64,000 nucleotides of DNA from ZYF759 sp046297455 (GCA_046297455.1 JBKBIT010000002.1:1-64000), one strand, 5' to 3'. Positions 1-8,665 are shown, counted from the first letter of the stretch. A program made the numbers and translations. The notes: generated by a model from the letters alone, not told the origin.

Positions 1-172
1 AGGTGTCTTCTTTCGAGAACCGGGCATCGGCGTCAAATCTTCCGGCCGTGTATCGGTCGTGCCAGCTCTGGATCAACTCCTGCCATTCGGGCTTCACGAC
101 ATGATCGGGCCAAGTCTCGGCGAGGGCTGTTGGGGCCAATAGAACGACGGCAATCATGAGTTGTATTCGCAT
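1..172 (-). CDS. N-terminal part of a secreted protein of unknown function (runs off left edge)
   Basis: An open frame begins with ATG at 172 on the minus strand and continues without a stop to the window edge, giving 57 residues. A purine-rich site (GGGAGGA) sits a few bases before the ATG. The first 19 residues form a typical Sec signal peptide: a basic start (MRIQ), a hydrophobic core, and a cleavage-like ALAE. The mature part starts TWPDHVVKPEWQ and is rich in W, D and K. I do not recognise the family. The 101-base spacer to the Wzz-like gene on the same strand allows co-transcription, so a cell-surface or polysaccharide role is possible but unproven. Confidence 0.6.
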   Translation of the reverse strand, partial: MRIQLMIAVVLLAPTALAETWPDHVVKPEWQELIQSWHDRYTAGRFDADARFSKEDT

Positions 173-273
173 TGATTCCTCCCGTATTAGGAGAGAAATC
201 AAGTGGGCGATATCGCGAAAAAGCAACCCTAAAGTGCAAAATTCTTGCTGATATAATCGTAAAAATTGCCGAT

Positions 274-897
274 TCAGGATTGAATGAGCGTCGAGGCCGG
301 ATGTGGATCACCGTTTGTGTGCCGGCGTCTTCGTGCGAGGCCGGCGAGAAGGAGCGCAATGACGATGGCGAGGGCCGCACCTGCAGCTGTCCCCATCAAT
401 GTCAGGGTCAGTGGGGTAGCACCGGTTTGACGCAAAACCACCGGTGTGCCTTCGAGTTGTATCGCCCACCGTTCCAGGCGGCCTGCCGCATTCCGTTCGG
501 CGATCATTGCTTCAGTCAGTGTATCCTGCTCCGCATGTCTTTCATTGAAGTCTTGCACCGCCTCGTGCGCGGCCAGGATCAGGGAGACCCGTGCAGCTTC
601 GGCGAGGTTTCGGGCGAGGATCGGATTGGTCGATGTAGCCGATATCCGTCGAGCCTGCGGATCGATGTGGCTGGCCGTTTCAGACAGATAGGCCGCGCGC
701 CAGATCTCATTGGGCAGGAACGTCTCTGCGTTGGGCAACTCGAAGGAGATCGTTGCCGTGTATGGGCGTTCGCTCAAGTAAGCCGCCGTTGCGCCCGCCG
801 CCGTGCCGATCAGAGCAAAAAAGACGATCAACGGGTAGTGACGCAAAAGAAAGTCGAAAATCTCGAAGATCGTCGTTTCGTCATTGTCGTGGCTCAT
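274..897 (-). CDS. Wzz/PCP-type chain-length determinant-like membrane protein
   Basis: About 207 residues. The layout is a short cytoplasmic N-terminus, a transmembrane helix at about 20-42, a periplasmic part of about 115 residues, and a second helix at about 160-188 followed by a basic RRRR stop-transfer and short tail. This two-helix architecture is that of polysaccharide co-polymerases (Wzz family) that set O-antigen or exopolysaccharide chain length; there is no attached BY-kinase domain. I chose the ATG at 897 because AAGGCGAG lies just upstream; a GTG at 933 would add 12 residues without a clear ribosome site. No glycosyltransferase, flippase or polymerase is in view, so the polysaccharide is unknown. 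Family assignment rests on topology and N-terminal similarity, so it is moderate. Confidence 0.55.
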   Translation of the reverse strand: MSHDNDETTIFEIFDFLLRHYPLIVFFALIGTAAGATAAYLSERPYTATISFELPNAETFLPNEIWRAAYLSETASHIDPQARRISATSTNPILARNLAEAARVSLILAAHEAVQDFNERHAEQDTLTEAMIAERNAAGRLERWAIQLEGTPVVLRQTGATPLTLTLMGTAAGAALAIVIALLLAGLARRRRHTNGDPHPASTLIQS

Positions 898-946
898 GCG
901 TCGACTTCTCGCCTTCGTCACAATTGGTATCACCTGCGCCCAAGAT

Positions 947-969
947 ACTATTCAGGGTAATAGTGAATA
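947..969. promoter_or_regulatory. Interleaved short dyads upstream of the Wzz-like gene
   Basis: In an AT-rich patch of the 261-base space between the Wzz-like gene and bchJ, ACTATT at 947-952 is inverted as AATAGT at 959-964, and TATTCA at 949-954 is inverted as TGAATA at 964-969. The overlap lies about 50 bases upstream of the Wzz-like start and could be an operator. The rest of this spacer shows nothing I can name. Confidence 0.2.
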
Positions 970-1158
970 TCAATATACGATCTAAGGTTACGATGTTTCG
1001 GCCGGCTCCATATGGCGATGTTCGGCTGCAGATTGCGGTCTCGATCTGAACTTCTATCGCTTGTCAGCAAGAGCCCACATGGCTTTGCAGCGACAACATC
1101 ACGCCGCAGAAAAGGCAGCAAAACCCGTTGGCTACGGTTCGCGTCTGGGAAGACGCCG

Positions 1159-1746
1159 CTATCGCTGCAGCCAGATCGAGAAACGGCAGATGCCGCCCGA
1201 TCCTTCCTGAGCGCCGCAGACATCTTCGCGGCAGCGGCAGCGTTCATCGACAAGGGCGCGATAAAGCCTTTCGAACACCGCGGCATGCCAGTCGCAGAGC
1301 GGATGATCGGCCGTTTCGCCCAGGACAAAAGGATTTTGGGCAATCTCGAATTGCCATGGCGTCACCGCGCGAAAGCGACCGCTGCCGGTAAAGGTCCAGG
1401 CGTGGCGGGTAATGGCGCGCGCGAGAAGCCGCGCGGCAAGCCCCGCGGGCAAGAAGTGCAAGAGCGCCTGTGCCGGCTTTGGGATGCGGTGGGCGAGGAT
1501 GTAGTCACCCGTGCGCCAACCGGCCTCGGCCAGAAGGTGAGGGGAGAGCGTCGGTTCGGATGATCGAACCACACGATGCAGGCGGACGCAGTCCGCTTCT
1601 GGCACCATCGACGCACCGTCCGGCTCGCGAGCCAGATCCGCAGCCGCCATCAGCGGTGCAACGCGATCCACGCCGAGCCGGTCGGCGACGACCGGCAGCA
1701 ATTGCAGGATGGCGTTGGGACCGATGCGCGCGCCTGCCGCACGCAC
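1159..1746 (-). CDS. bchJ: BchJ, V4R-domain protein of bacteriochlorophyll synthesis (historically 4-vinyl reductase)
   Basis: About 195 residues. The opening ARIGPNAILQLLPVVADRLG is the conserved start of BchJ, and the C-terminal CDWHAAVFERLYRALV fits the V4R (4-vinyl reductase) small-ligand domain with its conserved cysteine. BchJ was named for 8-vinyl reduction of divinyl-protochlorophyllide. Later work in phototrophs assigns the main reductase activity to BciA or BciB, and BchJ may instead bind or deliver porphyrin substrate. The gene follows bchE directly, as in Rhodobacter. I place the start at GTG 1746, just after the bchE stop; an in-frame GTG at 1779 inside bchE is the alternative. 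The C-terminus after the V4R domain is Cys-rich and not obviously conserved. Confidence 0.85.
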   Translation of the reverse strand: MRAAGARIGPNAILQLLPVVADRLGVDRVAPLMAAADLAREPDGASMVPEADCVRLHRVVRSSEPTLSPHLLAEAGWRTGDYILAHRIPKPAQALLHFLPAGLAARLLARAITRHAWTFTGSGRFRAVTPWQFEIAQNPFVLGETADHPLCDWHAAVFERLYRALVDERCRCREDVCGAQEGSGGICRFSIWLQR

Positions 1747-1750
1747 ATCC

Positions 1751-3376
1751 TCAGGCGCCCTCCATCTGCTGGCTGCCACCGCCGCAGGCGCGAACCTCCG
1801 CCCGCTCCTTCATCTGGGCGCGCACGGCCTGCCGGCGTTCCGCCGCCCGGGCGGCGCGGTCGGCCGACGCCTCCCAGTCGTCCATCTGCGCCTCGGCGAT
1901 GGTGCGCGTCTCGTCGAAGCCGAAATCGACGGATTTTTTGGTCTGCGGACCCCAGTAGCCGGCCTTGCCAAGATCGTAGAATGTGCGCTGGACACCGGCC
2001 TTGAGAAAGGCCTGCAGGCAGCCCAGCAGATAGCGCCGGCGAAAGCCGCTGCCGCGCCACGGGTAGTGGAAGAGCGCCTTGCGCATGTAGAAGCGGCGGT
2101 AGTTCTTCATCACGCCGTCGAGCAGTTCGCCGCGCTCCATGGCGGCCGGCTTCATGATCGGCGTGACGAAATTGTATTTGGAGAAGTCGAAAATCTCGAC
2201 CTGGTCGCGGATTTCCTGAAACAGCGGCGTGAACGGCCAGGGCGTGTACATCGCCCAGTTGGCGAGGTCGGGCTGCCAGTCCCACGCCATGCGGAACGTT
2301 TCCTCCAGCGTTTCAGGCGTCTCGTTGTCGAGCCCGACGATGAACTGCGCCTCGACCAGGATGTCGGCCTCGCGCAGGAGACGGATGGCGGTCTTGTTCT
2401 CCTCGACCTTGGTCTCCTTGTTGAAACGGTCGAGCTTGAGCTGGGCGGCCGCCTCGGTGCCGAGACTGACATGGACGAGCCCGGCCTTGCGGTAGAAGGG
2501 CAGCAGGTCGCGGTCGCGATAGATATCGGTGACGCGGGTATTGATCCCCCATTTCACCTTGTCGGGCAGGCCGCGGGCAATCAGCTCCTCGCAAAAGGCG
2601 ACGAATTTCTTCTTGTTGATGGTGGGTTCCTCGTCGGCCAGGATGAAGAAGCCGACGCCGTGATTGACGACCAGATCCTCGATCTCGTCGACAACGTCCT
2701 TGGGATCGCGGACGCGGTAGTCGCGCCAGAACTTCCACTGCGAGCAGAAGGAGCAGGTGAAGGGGCAGCCGCGTGCCAGATTGGGGATCGCGACCCGGGT
2801 GCCGAGCGGGATGTAGATGTATTTTTCCCACTCCAGGATGGTCCAGTCGGGCTTGATGGTGGACATATCCTTGACGGTTCCGGCTGCGGCGGTCGCCACG
2901 ATCTTGTCGCCGTCCCTGAAGGCGATGCCGTTGATGGCGTGGCGATCGGAAGGCCAGCGCCCGTCGCGCACCGCCTGCATAAGCCTGGTGCAGATTTCTT
3001 CGCCCTCGCCGCGCACGATCACATCGATCCAGGGTGCCTCGCTCAGCACCTGATTGTACATGAAGGTGGCATGCACTCCGCCAAGCATGCGCACGGCATC
3101 GGGCACGACCTCCGAAGCGATGCGCAGCACCTCCTCGGCGCGGTAGATCGACGGCGTGATCGCGGTGACGCCGACGACATCGGGCGCTAGTTCCTCCATC
3201 CGCTGGGCGAGGTCCTCGTCGGAGACGTCCGATGTCATCGCGTCGATGAAATGGATGTCGTCGAAGCCCGCGCGTTTCAAGTGTCCCGTCAGATAGGCGA
3301 CCCAGGCCGGTGGCCACGTGCCAGCGATCTCGGCGCCGCCGGAGTGGTAGTTGGGATGAACGAAAAGAATCCTCAC
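1751..3376 (-). CDS. bchE: BchE, oxygen-independent Mg-protoporphyrin IX monomethyl ester cyclase
   Basis: This 541-residue protein matches BchE along its length. It has an N-terminal cobalamin-binding Rossmann-like domain (about 1-140) and a radical SAM domain whose cluster motif CPFTCSFC supplies C204, C208 and C211. The C-terminal domain ends in the BchE-type ACGGG tail. The enzyme forms ring E of bacteriochlorophyll from Mg-protoporphyrin monomethyl ester without O2, using SAM, a [4Fe-4S] cluster and cobalamin. The start is GTG at 3376, with GGAGGA eight bases upstream. bchJ follows immediately, forming a two-gene operon. A perfect FNR-type dyad lies about 60 bases upstream. No other bch, crt, puf or puh gene is in the window, so this is either an outlying piece of a dispersed photosynthesis set or an acquired fragment. 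Confidence 0.95.
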   Translation of the reverse strand: MRILFVHPNYHSGGAEIAGTWPPAWVAYLTGHLKRAGFDDIHFIDAMTSDVSDEDLAQRMEELAPDVVGVTAITPSIYRAEEVLRIASEVVPDAVRMLGGVHATFMYNQVLSEAPWIDVIVRGEGEEICTRLMQAVRDGRWPSDRHAINGIAFRDGDKIVATAAAGTVKDMSTIKPDWTILEWEKYIYIPLGTRVAIPNLARGCPFTCSFCSQWKFWRDYRVRDPKDVVDEIEDLVVNHGVGFFILADEEPTINKKKFVAFCEELIARGLPDKVKWGINTRVTDIYRDRDLLPFYRKAGLVHVSLGTEAAAQLKLDRFNKETKVEENKTAIRLLREADILVEAQFIVGLDNETPETLEETFRMAWDWQPDLANWAMYTPWPFTPLFQEIRDQVEIFDFSKYNFVTPIMKPAAMERGELLDGVMKNYRRFYMRKALFHYPWRGSGFRRRYLLGCLQAFLKAGVQRTFYDLGKAGYWGPQTKKSVDFGFDETRTIAEAQMDDWEASADRAARAAERRQAVRAQMKERAEVRACGGGSQQMEGA

Positions 3377-3435
3377 CGGCGTCGTCCTCCGCTTCGAGTG
3401 TCAATGCAGGATGACATACCGAACGGCTGACACTG

Positions 3436-3449
3436 TTGATTCAGATCAA
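3436..3449. promoter_or_regulatory. FNR/FixK-type binding site upstream of bchE
   Basis: TTGATTCAGATCAA is an exact match to the FNR consensus TTGAT-N4-ATCAA. Its centre is about 66 bases upstream of the bchE GTG start. FnrL is known to activate bchE at low oxygen in Rhodobacter. The position suits an activator of a promoter located between here and the bchE ribosome site. I could not fix the -10 element. Confidence 0.7.
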
Positions 3450-3553
3450 TCGGGGCCACGGTGGAAAGGGGCGTTCGGCCCATGCTCGCTCCCCTGACGC
3501 GGAAGCAGATCCCGTGAAGGAGGGTTGGTGGATTGAGGCGAAAAGACAGGCAG

Positions 3554-3643
3554 TGGCGGAGGGAGTGGGATTCGAACCCACGGAGACATTGCTGCCTCGC
3601 CGGTTTTCAAGACCGGTGCCTTAAACCGCTCGGCCATCCCTCC
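3554..3643 (-). tRNA. tRNA-Ser (anticodon UGA)
   Basis: A 90-base class II tRNA. The acceptor GGAGGGA (3643-3637) pairs with TCCCTCC (3564-3558), followed by discriminator G and an encoded CCA. The D-arm region reads GGCCGAGCGGTTTAAGGC. The anticodon stem GCCGGT/ACCGGC flanks CTTGAAA, giving anticodon UGA. The long variable arm and the T-loop GGTTCGAATCC are typical of serine tRNA. It reads UCA and related codons. Its 3-prime end faces the bchE promoter region. Confidence 0.97.
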
Positions 3644-3768
3644 GACCTGACTCTGCGCTTAATGGGCCAAGCGCCGCCCTATTTCAAGGCGTATCGACCC
3701 AGGCGGTTGATCCGGTTGGTGAACTCCTTCGTAAGCACCCACCATAAACGCCACGAGGAGACCGACAT

Positions 3769-4167
3769 ATGAAGAGTGCATTGTGGAACCGCTTGGCCGT
3801 CGCGGCGTCCGTTTCGTTGGTGCTTTCTGCAGCACCGGCAAGCGCGGAAATGCTGTCCGGCGACGCCATCCGTTCATTGATCCAGGATCGTACGGTTCAT
3901 CTCGCGACACCCTATGGGGTCACGCTGCCGCTGCGCTATGCTTCGAACGGCGAGGTCACCGGCGATATCTCGGGCATAACGCTGGCACGCATGTTCACCC
4001 CGAGCGAGACCGGCAGCTGGTGGGTCGACGGCAACCAGATGTGCCAGCAATGGCCGAGCTGGTACGATGGCAAGCGCCACTGCTTCACCATCAAGCAGAC
4101 CGGCGAAAACAGCATCGAGTGGGTCCGCGACGACGGTCTTTCCGGTACTGCGCGCATATCCGGCTGA
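3769..4167 (+). CDS. Small secreted protein, possibly DUF995-like
   Basis: 132 residues with a clear Sec signal peptide (about 1-26, ending ASAE). The mature domain of about 106 residues has a WWVDGNQMCQQWPSW segment and a second cysteine in KRHCFTIK, which could form a disulfide in the periplasm. The spacing G-x-WW-x(6)-C and the closing W-x-R-DDG resemble small periplasmic rhizobial proteins of the DUF995 type, but I name the family only tentatively. A GAGGAG ribosome site precedes the ATG. It stands alone between tRNA-Ser and an rlpA-like gene; a 203-base spacer downstream shows no further gene. Confidence 0.75.
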   Translation: MKSALWNRLAVAASVSLVLSAAPASAEMLSGDAIRSLIQDRTVHLATPYGVTLPLRYASNGEVTGDISGITLARMFTPSETGSWWVDGNQMCQQWPSWYDGKRHCFTIKQTGENSIEWVRDDGLSGTARISG

Positions 4168-4370
4168 GGCGTTTGCGCAAACGGCTGCAGGGCAGGGCGG
4201 GTCGGTGGCGGGAATTATGTCACCGAATCGCCCTGTTCTGGCCACATTCCGTTAAGAAGCTAATCACGATTTGACGAATAGGGTGGCAAAAGCCATCGAT
4301 GTGTCGCCCACGGGCGGCAGAGCGGCGTCGGCTTCGGTCAGGCGCAACGAATACTGGGGACGGGTCAAAT

Positions 4371-5594
4371 ATGATTGGATGCGGTCGTCGTCTGTCCGTA
4401 CGGACTTCCGCGTTTGTGGGTTTGGCATGTGGGGCTGTCTTCTTGGCCTCGTGCAGTTCGCAGCCAACCCAGCAAACGGCAAGCCAGAAGCGCACGACCG
4501 AGTACTTCGCGGAATCGATCTGGGGCGTCAAGGCAAGTCCGCGCGTCTCTAATCTTGCCTCAAACCTGCCACGCGGCGGCGGTCGTGATCACACGGGACG
4601 GCCCTACCAGATCCGTGGTCAATGGTATCATCCGAAGGAAGAGCCCAATTACCGCAATAGCGGCATGGCTTCCTGGTATGGCAGCGCTTTTCATGGCCGC
4701 CTGACGGCCAATGGCGAAGTCTACGACATGCATCATCTGACGGCCGCCCACCCGACCATGCCGCTGCCGAGCTATGCACGTGTCACCAACGCGCAGACTG
4801 GCGCTTCGGTAGTCGTGCGTGTCAACGATCGCGGTCCTTTCGTTCGCGGCCGTATCATCGATCTGTCGAGCCGCACGGCCGAACTGCTCGGCACCAAGGG
4901 CAGCGGTGTCGCACGGGTCGAGGTCGAGTATCTCGGGCGTGCGCCGCTGCATGGTCAGGATGAACAGTTCCTGCTCGCGTCCTACCGGCCCGCGGGCAGC
5001 TCTCCCGATCGGGACGGCCTGCCGACAGGCGTGATGCTAGCCATGAACGGTGCCTCACCGACTTCAGCAGCTGTGCGGTCCGGCCCTATGCAGGCTTCCG
5101 CCCAAGGCGATCTCCGCCCGCGTGTCGGCGTCGGTGGCGGGACGGCGTCGAACGCCAGCTATCCGTCCTTGCCTGAGCGCGGACCGATCATTCCCGAACG
5201 TCCGGCTTTCCTGGCGGCTGCTCCATCAGCCGGTGGCACGACGGCGTTGTCATATGCCGACCATCGCGTCGGTGCAGCTGGAATGGCGCTGGAGGGGCTG
5301 GCAACCGGTCCGGCAAGTTCCTCGGCACTGGTTGATGCATGGCAGCGCAGCAATGTCGCCAACACCTCCGGTATTGCTGACGGCATCCACATTTCGGTCG
5401 GCACTTTTGCGGACATTGCAGAAGCGGAGCGTGTAGCCGCGGCATTGTCTGGCCAGGCCAAGGTGGAAATTGTGACAACCAATGGCGGTCTTCTGTCGCT
5501 GGTGGCGGTTCCGGATGGTCGCGCTGCGCTCGACGACCTGTTGCGGGCGGCCTGGAACGCCGGTGCCGTCGATGCGATGACGGTTCGCAACTAA
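4371..5594 (+). CDS. rlpA: RlpA-like septal lytic transglycosylase lipoprotein with SPOR domain
   Basis: 407 residues from ATG 4371. A lipoprotein signal ends in the lipobox LASC (C28). A double-psi beta-barrel at about 97-180 contains ASWYG, the RLTANGE segment and VNDRGPF, the hallmarks of RlpA, which cleaves naked glycan strands lacking stem peptides at the division septum. A low-complexity Ala/Ser/Pro linker follows, and the last 75 residues look like a SPOR peptidoglycan-binding domain. An upstream in-frame ATG at 4299 would place the lipobox too far in, so it is rejected. It lies next to a D,D-carboxypeptidase gene on the same strand, a common pairing for cell-wall remodelling. Confidence 0.9.
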   Translation: MIGCGRRLSVRTSAFVGLACGAVFLASCSSQPTQQTASQKRTTEYFAESIWGVKASPRVSNLASNLPRGGGRDHTGRPYQIRGQWYHPKEEPNYRNSGMASWYGSAFHGRLTANGEVYDMHHLTAAHPTMPLPSYARVTNAQTGASVVVRVNDRGPFVRGRIIDLSSRTAELLGTKGSGVARVEVEYLGRAPLHGQDEQFLLASYRPAGSSPDRDGLPTGVMLAMNGASPTSAAVRSGPMQASAQGDLRPRVGVGGGTASNASYPSLPERGPIIPERPAFLAAAPSAGGTTALSYADHRVGAAGMALEGLATGPASSSALVDAWQRSNVANTSGIADGIHISVGTFADIAEAERVAAALSGQAKVEIVTTNGGLLSLVAVPDGRAALDDLLRAAWNAGAVDAMTVRN

Positions 5595-5681
5595 AGCCTT
5601 CACGTCTTCTTTCCTTGATCCAGTATCTATCCGGCTGATAGTATTTAATAATCGGTCGGGTACAGGGATTGGGTCGAAACG

Positions 5682-6839
5682 ATGAACAACGCCGTACGGG
5701 CATGTTGTGCGCTTTGGGTAGCCGTCTTGATGATGGTGTGGCCGGCTCATGCGCAGCTTTATGAGACACGTGCTGACAGTGCCTATCTGATCGATGCCGA
5801 CACCGGCACGGTCCTTTTTTCCAAAAACCCCGACAAGCTGATACCGCCCGCGTCCCTCGCCAAGTTGATGACGATGGAGGTGGTCTTTCACGCGCTCAAG
5901 ACCGGCCGCCTGACGATGGACGATCAGTTTCTGGTCAGCGAGAACGCGTGGCGCCGCGGAGGCGCGATGTCCGGCGGCTCGACGATGTTTGCCGAATTGG
6001 GTTCGTCCATCCGACTTGAGGACCTGATCCAGGGCGTGATCGTGCAGTCGGCCAATGACGGCTGCATCATCATTGCCGAGGGCATGGCTGGCTCCGAGGA
6101 AAATTTCGCGCAATTCATGACTGACCGGGCGCGTCAGATCGGGCTTCAGCGTTCCGTCTTCGTCAATTCAACCGGCCTGCCCGCCGAAGGGCAGTTTGTC
6201 ACGGCCCGGGAACTGGTCCAACTCGCGCACCATATGTGGGCGGAATACCCCGAATATTACCGCTACTATTCGCAGACCGAATTCACCTGGAACGGAATTT
6301 TGCAGCGCAACCGCAATCCGCTTCTGCGGATGGATATCGGTGCGGACGGGATGAAGACGGGTTTCACGACCGAATCCGGATATGGCATCGTCGGTTCGGT
6401 CGAGCGTGGAGATCGGCGGCTTTTCCTGGCCATGAGCGGCATGACGAGCGAGGCTCAGCGGGCGGAGGAAGCCCGACGTATTCTGGATTGGGGCATCCGC
6501 TCTTTCGAGAAGCAACAATTGTTTGCAGCCGATGCCGTTGTCGGTGAAGCCCGGCTGTTCGGCGGCGAGCAGAGAACCGTGCCGTTGCGTGCCAACGGTC
6601 CTGTCTCGATCTTCGTACCCACCATGAGCCGCGATCGCATGACGGCGCGCATCGTCTATCGCGGTCCGGTTGATGCACCGGTGGAAGAGGGGCAGCAGAT
6701 CGGCGCCCTGCGTGTCTGGATCGGTGACACGTTGAGCCAGGAAACACCGCTTTATGCAGCGGAATCGGTCGGCACGGGTGCCATCCATCAACGCGCGCTG
6801 GACGCAGTGCAGGAACTGCTGGTCGGCTGGCTCAGATAG
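5682..6839 (+). CDS. D-alanyl-D-alanine carboxypeptidase (PBP5/6 family, DacC-like)
   Basis: 385 residues with a signal peptide (cleaved near AHAQ). The serine peptidase S11 motifs are present in order: SLAK (S58, K61), SAN in VQSANDG, and KTG in GMKTGFT. A C-terminal PBP5-type beta domain follows. It trims the terminal D-Ala from peptidoglycan pentapeptides in the periplasm. A short amphipathic C-terminus (LDAVQELLVGWLR) fits membrane anchoring. The spacer from the rlpA-like gene is 87 bases, so they may share a transcript. Confidence 0.93.
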   Translation: MNNAVRACCALWVAVLMMVWPAHAQLYETRADSAYLIDADTGTVLFSKNPDKLIPPASLAKLMTMEVVFHALKTGRLTMDDQFLVSENAWRRGGAMSGGSTMFAELGSSIRLEDLIQGVIVQSANDGCIIIAEGMAGSEENFAQFMTDRARQIGLQRSVFVNSTGLPAEGQFVTARELVQLAHHMWAEYPEYYRYYSQTEFTWNGILQRNRNPLLRMDIGADGMKTGFTTESGYGIVGSVERGDRRLFLAMSGMTSEAQRAEEARRILDWGIRSFEKQQLFAADAVVGEARLFGGEQRTVPLRANGPVSIFVPTMSRDRMTARIVYRGPVDAPVEEGQQIGALRVWIGDTLSQETPLYAAESVGTGAIHQRALDAVQELLVGWLR

Positions 6840-6944
6840 GCGCCGGAGGCGTGGACCTTCGGCGGCAAAGGCCTTAGAGCTTCAGCTGACCAACCACCGG
6901 ATGGCCACCAAATGGCCGCTTCGTCCGGGCAGGGCCGGAAGCAG

Positions 6945-7616
6945 ATGGTAAAACGCGGCATCTTCATAACCTTCGAGGGCGGAGAAGGAGCCGGCAAGTC
7001 GACGCAGATCGCGCGGCTGGCCGAGCGCATCGACGCTGGCGGACTCGAAGTCTTGGTCACGCGCGAGCCGGGCGGTTCGGCTGGCGCGGAAGCGGTGCGG
7101 CACGTGCTTTTGTCCGGTGCGGCGGAACCGTTTGGCCCGGCCATGGAGGCGATCCTGTTCGCCGCCGCACGTTCCGACCACGTCGAACAGGTCATCCGCC
7201 CGGCGATCGAGCGCGGCACCATCGTCTTGTGCGACCGGTTTCTCGACTCCAGCCGTGTTTACCAGGGCGGCGACGCGCGCCTGTCATCTGCATTCATGGC
7301 GGCACTCGAAAGAGTTGCCATCAACGGCATGATGCCTGATCTGACCCTGATCCTCGACCTTGACGCAGAGGAAGGCTTGCGCAGAGCCGCTGCACGCCGG
7401 GGAGGCGGTATTGCGGATCGCTACGAGAAGGAAACGCTGGAGATACATCGCGCGCGCAGAAGGGCCTATCTCGACATTGCCAGGCGTGAGCCAGAACGTT
7501 GTGTGGTCATCGATGCCGGGCGCGATCCGGACAGGGTCGAGCGGGATATCTCGAACGCCGTCAGCCGCGTCTTTGAACGCATGGCCATCGAATTGCGTGC
7601 AGGCGAGCGGGCATGA
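6945..7616 (+). CDS. tmk: Thymidylate kinase
   Basis: 223 residues from ATG 6945. The Walker A motif GGEGAGKST lies at about 10-18, the REPGG motif of TMP kinase is present, and DRFLDSSRVYQG is the DR(Y/F) substrate site. The enzyme phosphorylates dTMP to dTDP. An earlier ATG at 6912 would add eleven residues without family support. The stop overlaps the holB start by four bases (ATGA), indicating translational coupling in a tmk-holB pair that is common in bacteria. Confidence 0.96.
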   Translation: MVKRGIFITFEGGEGAGKSTQIARLAERIDAGGLEVLVTREPGGSAGAEAVRHVLLSGAAEPFGPAMEAILFAAARSDHVEQVIRPAIERGTIVLCDRFLDSSRVYQGGDARLSSAFMAALERVAINGMMPDLTLILDLDAEEGLRRAAARRGGGIADRYEKETLEIHRARRRAYLDIARREPERCVVIDAGRDPDRVERDISNAVSRVFERMAIELRAGERA

Positions 7617-8665
7617 GCTTCGAGCGCACCTATCCCGAGCAGCACGACAGCCTGGCGGACATTCCGGATCCGGCAGAAAACCCGCATCTCTTCGGCCATG
7701 CGGAGATCGCCGCCCAATTTGCGTCCGACTACCGGGGACGGCGCATGCACCATGCCATGATCCTTGCCGGCAAGGCGGGCATCGGGAAGGCGACGCTGGC
7801 GTTTCATCTGGCGCGGCATGTCCTCTCATTTCCCGATCCGACGATGGCACCGGAAGACATTGCGCCGGCCGATCCTGCTGGCCAGACCTTCAGATTGATT
7901 GCCCAGGGTGCGCACCCCTCGCTCCTGCACCTGACCCGCCCCGTTGCCGATCGGGGCAAGGGGTTCAAGACGGTGCTGTCGGTCGATGAAGTCCGTCGGG
8001 TCGGCCGCTTCCTGTCGATGACGGCGCATGACGGTGGCTGGCGCGTGGTCATTGTCGACCCCGCCGACGACATGAACGCCAACGCAGCCAACGCGTTGTT
8101 GAAAAATCTCGAAGAGCCGCCGCCAAACTGCCTGTTCCTGTTGATGGCGCATTCGCCCGGCCGGCTGCTGCCGACCATTCGGTCGCGCTGCCGCATGATC
8201 CAGCTCCGACCATTGGGCGATGCCGACCTCGTGCAAGCGCTGGAGGCGATCGGGGGCGACCTGCCCGATGATGAGGACGCGCGGCGGCTGCTGCTGGATC
8301 AGGCAGGCGGCAGCGTGCGAGACGCGTTGATGCTGGCGCGTTTCTCGGGTCTCGACATCGTCACCCAATTGCGATCCATGTTGGCTGCTGCCCGGTTCGA
8401 TGCGGCAGCGGCCTACCGGATCGCGGACGGCGTTGCCGCGCGTGACGACGGAGCGAGGTTTTCGGTCTTTAACGACGCGCTGCTGGCTCGTATTTCAGAA
8501 CTGGCGCGCGAGAGGGCACAGTCTGGGCATTTGGAGCGCGCCGCAGCACTATCGCGTTTCTGGCAGGAGACGGTGCAGCGCATCGGCGCCACCAGGGTCT
8601 ATAATCTGGACCGTCGCCAGCACGTCGTCGGCCTGTTGCGCCAGCTTCACCACCTTGCAGCCTGA
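7613..8665 (+). CDS. holB: DNA polymerase III subunit delta-prime
   Basis: 350 residues. The AAA+ clamp-loader fold has the P-loop-like AGKAGIGKAT near 52-61. The EVRRVGRFLS segment and NALLKNLEEPP sensor region are typical of delta-prime. It is part of the clamp-loader complex that opens the beta clamp. The start overlaps tmk by four bases and metG follows 81 bases later, the usual tmk-holB-metG-tatD order. Confidence 0.95.
   Translation: MSFERTYPEQHDSLADIPDPAENPHLFGHAEIAAQFASDYRGRRMHHAMILAGKAGIGKATLAFHLARHVLSFPDPTMAPEDIAPADPAGQTFRLIAQGAHPSLLHLTRPVADRGKGFKTVLSVDEVRRVGRFLSMTAHDGGWRVVIVDPADDMNANAANALLKNLEEPPPNCLFLLMAHSPGRLLPTIRSRCRMIQLRPLGDADLVQALEAIGGDLPDDEDARRLLLDQAGGSVRDALMLARFSGLDIVTQLRSMLAAARFDAAAAYRIADGVAARDDGARFSVFNDALLARISELARERAQSGHLERAAALSRFWQETVQRIGATRVYNLDRRQHVVGLLRQLHHLAA

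Noticed and set aside
1709..3190. 493-residue plus-strand open frame opposite bchE
   Set aside because: Fully antisense to bchE, which is certain from its motifs.
3436..3624. Short plus-strand open frame overlapping tRNA-Ser
   Set aside because: It lies across the tRNA gene and an FNR box and has no ribosome site or similarity.
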